Shown in pieces: positions 12,840 through 14,692 of a DNA stretch of 14,692 bases. The DNA is taken from contig JBBDIO010000225.1 of NCBI GenBank assembly GCA_040880365.1, positions 1 through 14,692 of the forward strand. Reading direction: 5' to 3'. Origin of the DNA: JBBDIO01 sp040880365. Its GTDB lineage: Bacteria > Chloroflexota > Anaerolineae > Caldilineales > Caldilineaceae. The position numbers and the translations under genes are program-made. Under the pieces are notes generated by a model that was given only the letters and a program-made list of their open reading frames with translations, did not search any database and was not told where the DNA came from. How positions within the stretch are numbered: position 1 is the first letter of the stretch; each line of letters begins with the position of its first letter.

Positions 12840-14678
12840 CTAGTCGTCCTCACCGGGGAGCGCGTCGCCTGCAAGGGCGCGTGCAGAATCGCCGATGGGA
12901 TTGTAGCGGTAAAACTCGCTCAGGGGGCTTTCGGTCGCGTCGGGGGGCAGGTGATCCACATTGAGCAGGCTGAGATAGATCAGTTCGTCCAGCCGCTGTT
13001 GGGTAAGCTGTTGTCCCCAGAGAATGGGGGTGAGTCCCTTCCAGCGTTCCTGGAGAAAATCGCGCAGGAGCAGGCCCGGCGCATTGAGCGCGGGGGGAAT
13101 CGTCGCCGGCGGCGCGGGGGAGTTTGCTGCGTGGCGCGTGTGGCGCGGCGATTGCAGATAGGCGGCCTGCCAGGTGTCGGCGACGGGGGCAGATTCTGTG
13201 TTGGGTGAGGTGTTGGGTGAGGTGTCGGGTATGGTGTTAGGTGAGGTGTCGATTGACGCGTCGGTTGCAGCGCGGGTGCGGTTTTCGTGGAGAATGCCCA
13301 CGGCGCGAAATGCGCAGAAACCGCCCTGGCACGGTCCCATGCCCAGACGCACATCGCGCCGTAAATCGTCGAGGCCCAGGGTGGGATTGTGCGCGGCGGC
13401 GTGTTCCAGCATGGCGCGCGTCACCAGTTCACACTCACAGATCAACTCGGCTTGCAGCCCGTGGTCTTCTACTTCGTGCAGACGATGTCCCAGCCAATAG
13501 TGTCCCTGTTCAATGCCGGGGACTTCCGTTTGGGCCGTGCGGCACGGGCGCGTCATGCCCAGCTGGGCGCAGGCCCGATCCATCGTGGTTTCGGCCATAA
13601 GCCGGAACGTCGTCCACTTGCCGCCGGTAATCGTGAGCATTCCCGCCACCCCGTCGCGGGTCTGGTGATCCAGCAGCGTGAGCGCGCGGGTGGCGTCGCG
13701 GCTTTCCCCGGCAAAGCCTTCCTGATAGAGGGGGCGCACGCCGGCCCAGGCGCGCAGCACGCGGGCATGGCGCAAGCCGGGCACCAGGTGTTCGCCTTCT
13801 TCCAACATGCGTGCGACTTCCCACGGCTCGATTTGCAGACGTTCGGGGTCTGTCACCTTTTCGTCGGTGGTGCCGATGACCGCGACGGTGTGAATGGGCA
13901 CCAGAATATCGCCGTCGGCGGGCATCTTGCAGCGGTTGATGACGGTGTTGACCGGGCGATGATTGAACGCCAGCATGACGCCTTTGCCGGGGATAATCTG
14001 CACGTCGATGCCCGCCAGCGCCGCGATCTGGCCTGCCCACGCGCCCGCGGCGTTGATGGTCATGGCGGCGTGGATGGTGATTTCGCTTCCGTCGGCCAGA
14101 TTGCGCACGCGCGCACCGGCAACGCGCCGGTCGCCTTCGTGGTCCGTCAGCAGCAATGCCACCACTTCGTGGTAGACGTGGATGCGCGCGCCCGCCTGTT
14201 GCGCGGCCTGGGCGGTGGCATGGGTTGCCAGGAAGCTATCGGCCGCGGCATCGGGCACTTCAAACACGCGGCTGATGCGGGGATTGAGGCGCGGCTCCCG
14301 ACGCAGGGCCGCGGCGACGGAAATTTCGGTGCAGGGCACGCCCTGGGCCTGGCACGCGTGCAGAAACCGATCCGGATAGTCGCTCTCTGCATCCGCAGGC
14401 GTGACTACGAAGAAGCCGCCGGTCTCTTCGATGCAATGGGTATGGGTGCGGCGCAGGATACGGTTTTCCTGGATACATTCTACGGCGCTGGTGGGATCTT
14501 TTACTACATAGCGTCCACCGCTGTGGAGCAGCCCATGATAGCGGCCTGTGGTGCCGTGGGTCAGGTCGCGTTTTTCGACCAGTGCTACTCGCAGCCCGCG
14601 CAGGGCCGCATCCCACGCCACGCCGGTGCCGGTGGAGCCGCCGCCGATCACCAGAATGTCGGTTTCCAGAGTTTGCAT
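12840..14678 (-). CDS. glpA: Anaerobic glycerol-3-phosphate dehydrogenase subunit A
   Basis: A 612-residue FAD-dependent catalytic subunit, counted from the ATG at 14678. The FAD motif GGGSTG is at 12-17, followed by the family signature GTTGRYHGLLHSGGRYVV (42-59), the NAAGAWAG segment (209-216), ILRAWAGVRPLY-type and TITGGKWTTFRLMAE motifs (350-363), and a BFD-like 2Fe-2S domain with Cys414, Cys416, Cys450 and Cys455. That domain separates GlpA from the aerobic enzyme GlpD. Compared with E. coli GlpA, about 65 residues of Thr/Pro/Ser/Asn-rich linker lie between the BFD-like domain and the conserved end (FLQERWKGLTPILWG). An in-frame GTG at 14690 is an alternative start, and the frame is still open at the window edge. 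First gene of a glpA-glpB-glpC-(panE) operon; its promoter is outside the window. Confidence 0.93.
   Translation of the reverse strand: MQTLETDILVIGGGSTGTGVAWDAALRGLRVALVEKRDLTHGTTGRYHGLLHSGGRYVVKDPTSAVECIQENRILRRTHTHCIEETGGFFVVTPADAESDYPDRFLHACQAQGVPCTEISVAAALRREPRLNPRISRVFEVPDAAADSFLATHATAQAAQQAGARIHVYHEVVALLLTDHEGDRRVAGARVRNLADGSEITIHAAMTINAAGAWAGQIAALAGIDVQIIPGKGVMLAFNHRPVNTVINRCKMPADGDILVPIHTVAVIGTTDEKVTDPERLQIEPWEVARMLEEGEHLVPGLRHARVLRAWAGVRPLYQEGFAGESRDATRALTLLDHQTRDGVAGMLTITGGKWTTFRLMAETTMDRACAQLGMTRPCRTAQTEVPGIEQGHYWLGHRLHEVEDHGLQAELICECELVTRAMLEHAAAHNPTLGLDDLRRDVRLGMGPCQGGFCAFRAVGILHENRTRAATDASIDTSPNTIPDTSPNTSPNTESAPVADTWQAAYLQSPRHTRHAANSPAPPATIPPALNAPGLLLRDFLQERWKGLTPILWGQQLTQQRLDELIYLSLLNVDHLPPDATESPLSEFYRYNPIGDSARALAGDALPGEDD
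13201..13248 (-). repeat. 12-bp tandem repeat in the GlpA linker
   Basis: Four 12-bp units start at 13201, 13213, 13225 and 13237. The first two are identical on the + strand (ttgggtgaggtg) and the others differ by one or a few bases. On the coding strand they give (D/N)TSPNT-type repeats in the linker after the BFD-like domain. Confidence 0.9.
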
Positions 14679-14692
14679 GAGGCGTCTCACAC

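Overview
The window is a high-GC bacterial scaffold (roughly 60% G+C by eye) holding one run of exactly 100 N, so it comes from a draft or metagenome assembly. Gene content fits a Chloroflexota member of the Anaerolineae/Caldilineae type: System I cytochrome c maturation genes beside a CcdA-like protein, a DUF2085 membrane protein, and large secreted proteins with Asp/Glu-rich or Pro-rich linkers. This placement is an inference from gene style and was not tested by phylogeny.

Left part, + strand (1-6068). A 5'-truncated secreted-type protein with three DUF4399-like repeats is followed by the assembly gap and the Asp-rich C-terminal end of another protein. Then comes a compact cytochrome c maturation operon: ccmA, ccmB, ccmC, a 52-residue ccmD-like gene, a CcdA-type thiol-electron transporter, a small glutaredoxin-like CxxC protein and a DUF2085 membrane protein. 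CcmABCD would move or load haem onto the (unseen) CcmE chaperone. The CcdA-like protein would carry reducing equivalents across the membrane to keep apocytochrome cysteines reduced. The most notable point is that this CcdA appears circularly permuted: the helix with the FLSPCVLPLVPAY signature, normally the first, is the last, and the protein begins with what is normally helix 2.

Middle part (6069-8889). A 696-residue exported protein with three copies of a LamG/DUF1080-like beta-sandwich repeat follows. A 296-bp intergenic region after it contains a perfect 50-bp palindrome with no spacer, a good sigma70-type promoter and an 86-nt leader with a small hairpin, leading into rpsT (ribosomal protein bS20, GTG start).

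Right part, - strand (8890-14692). An apparent operon reads glpA-glpB-glpC-panE. GlpABC is the anaerobic (quinone-linked) glycerol-3-phosphate dehydrogenase, with all expected flavin and iron-sulfur motifs. The last gene encodes an enlarged ketopantoate-reductase-family protein. It converges on rpsT.

A theme running through the window is short tandem duplication of 12, 15 or 18 bp, always a multiple of three inside genes and always in termini or linkers (DUF4399 protein, CcmB, CcdA, DUF2085 protein, GlpA). No tRNA, rRNA, CRISPR array or recognisable transposase gene was seen.
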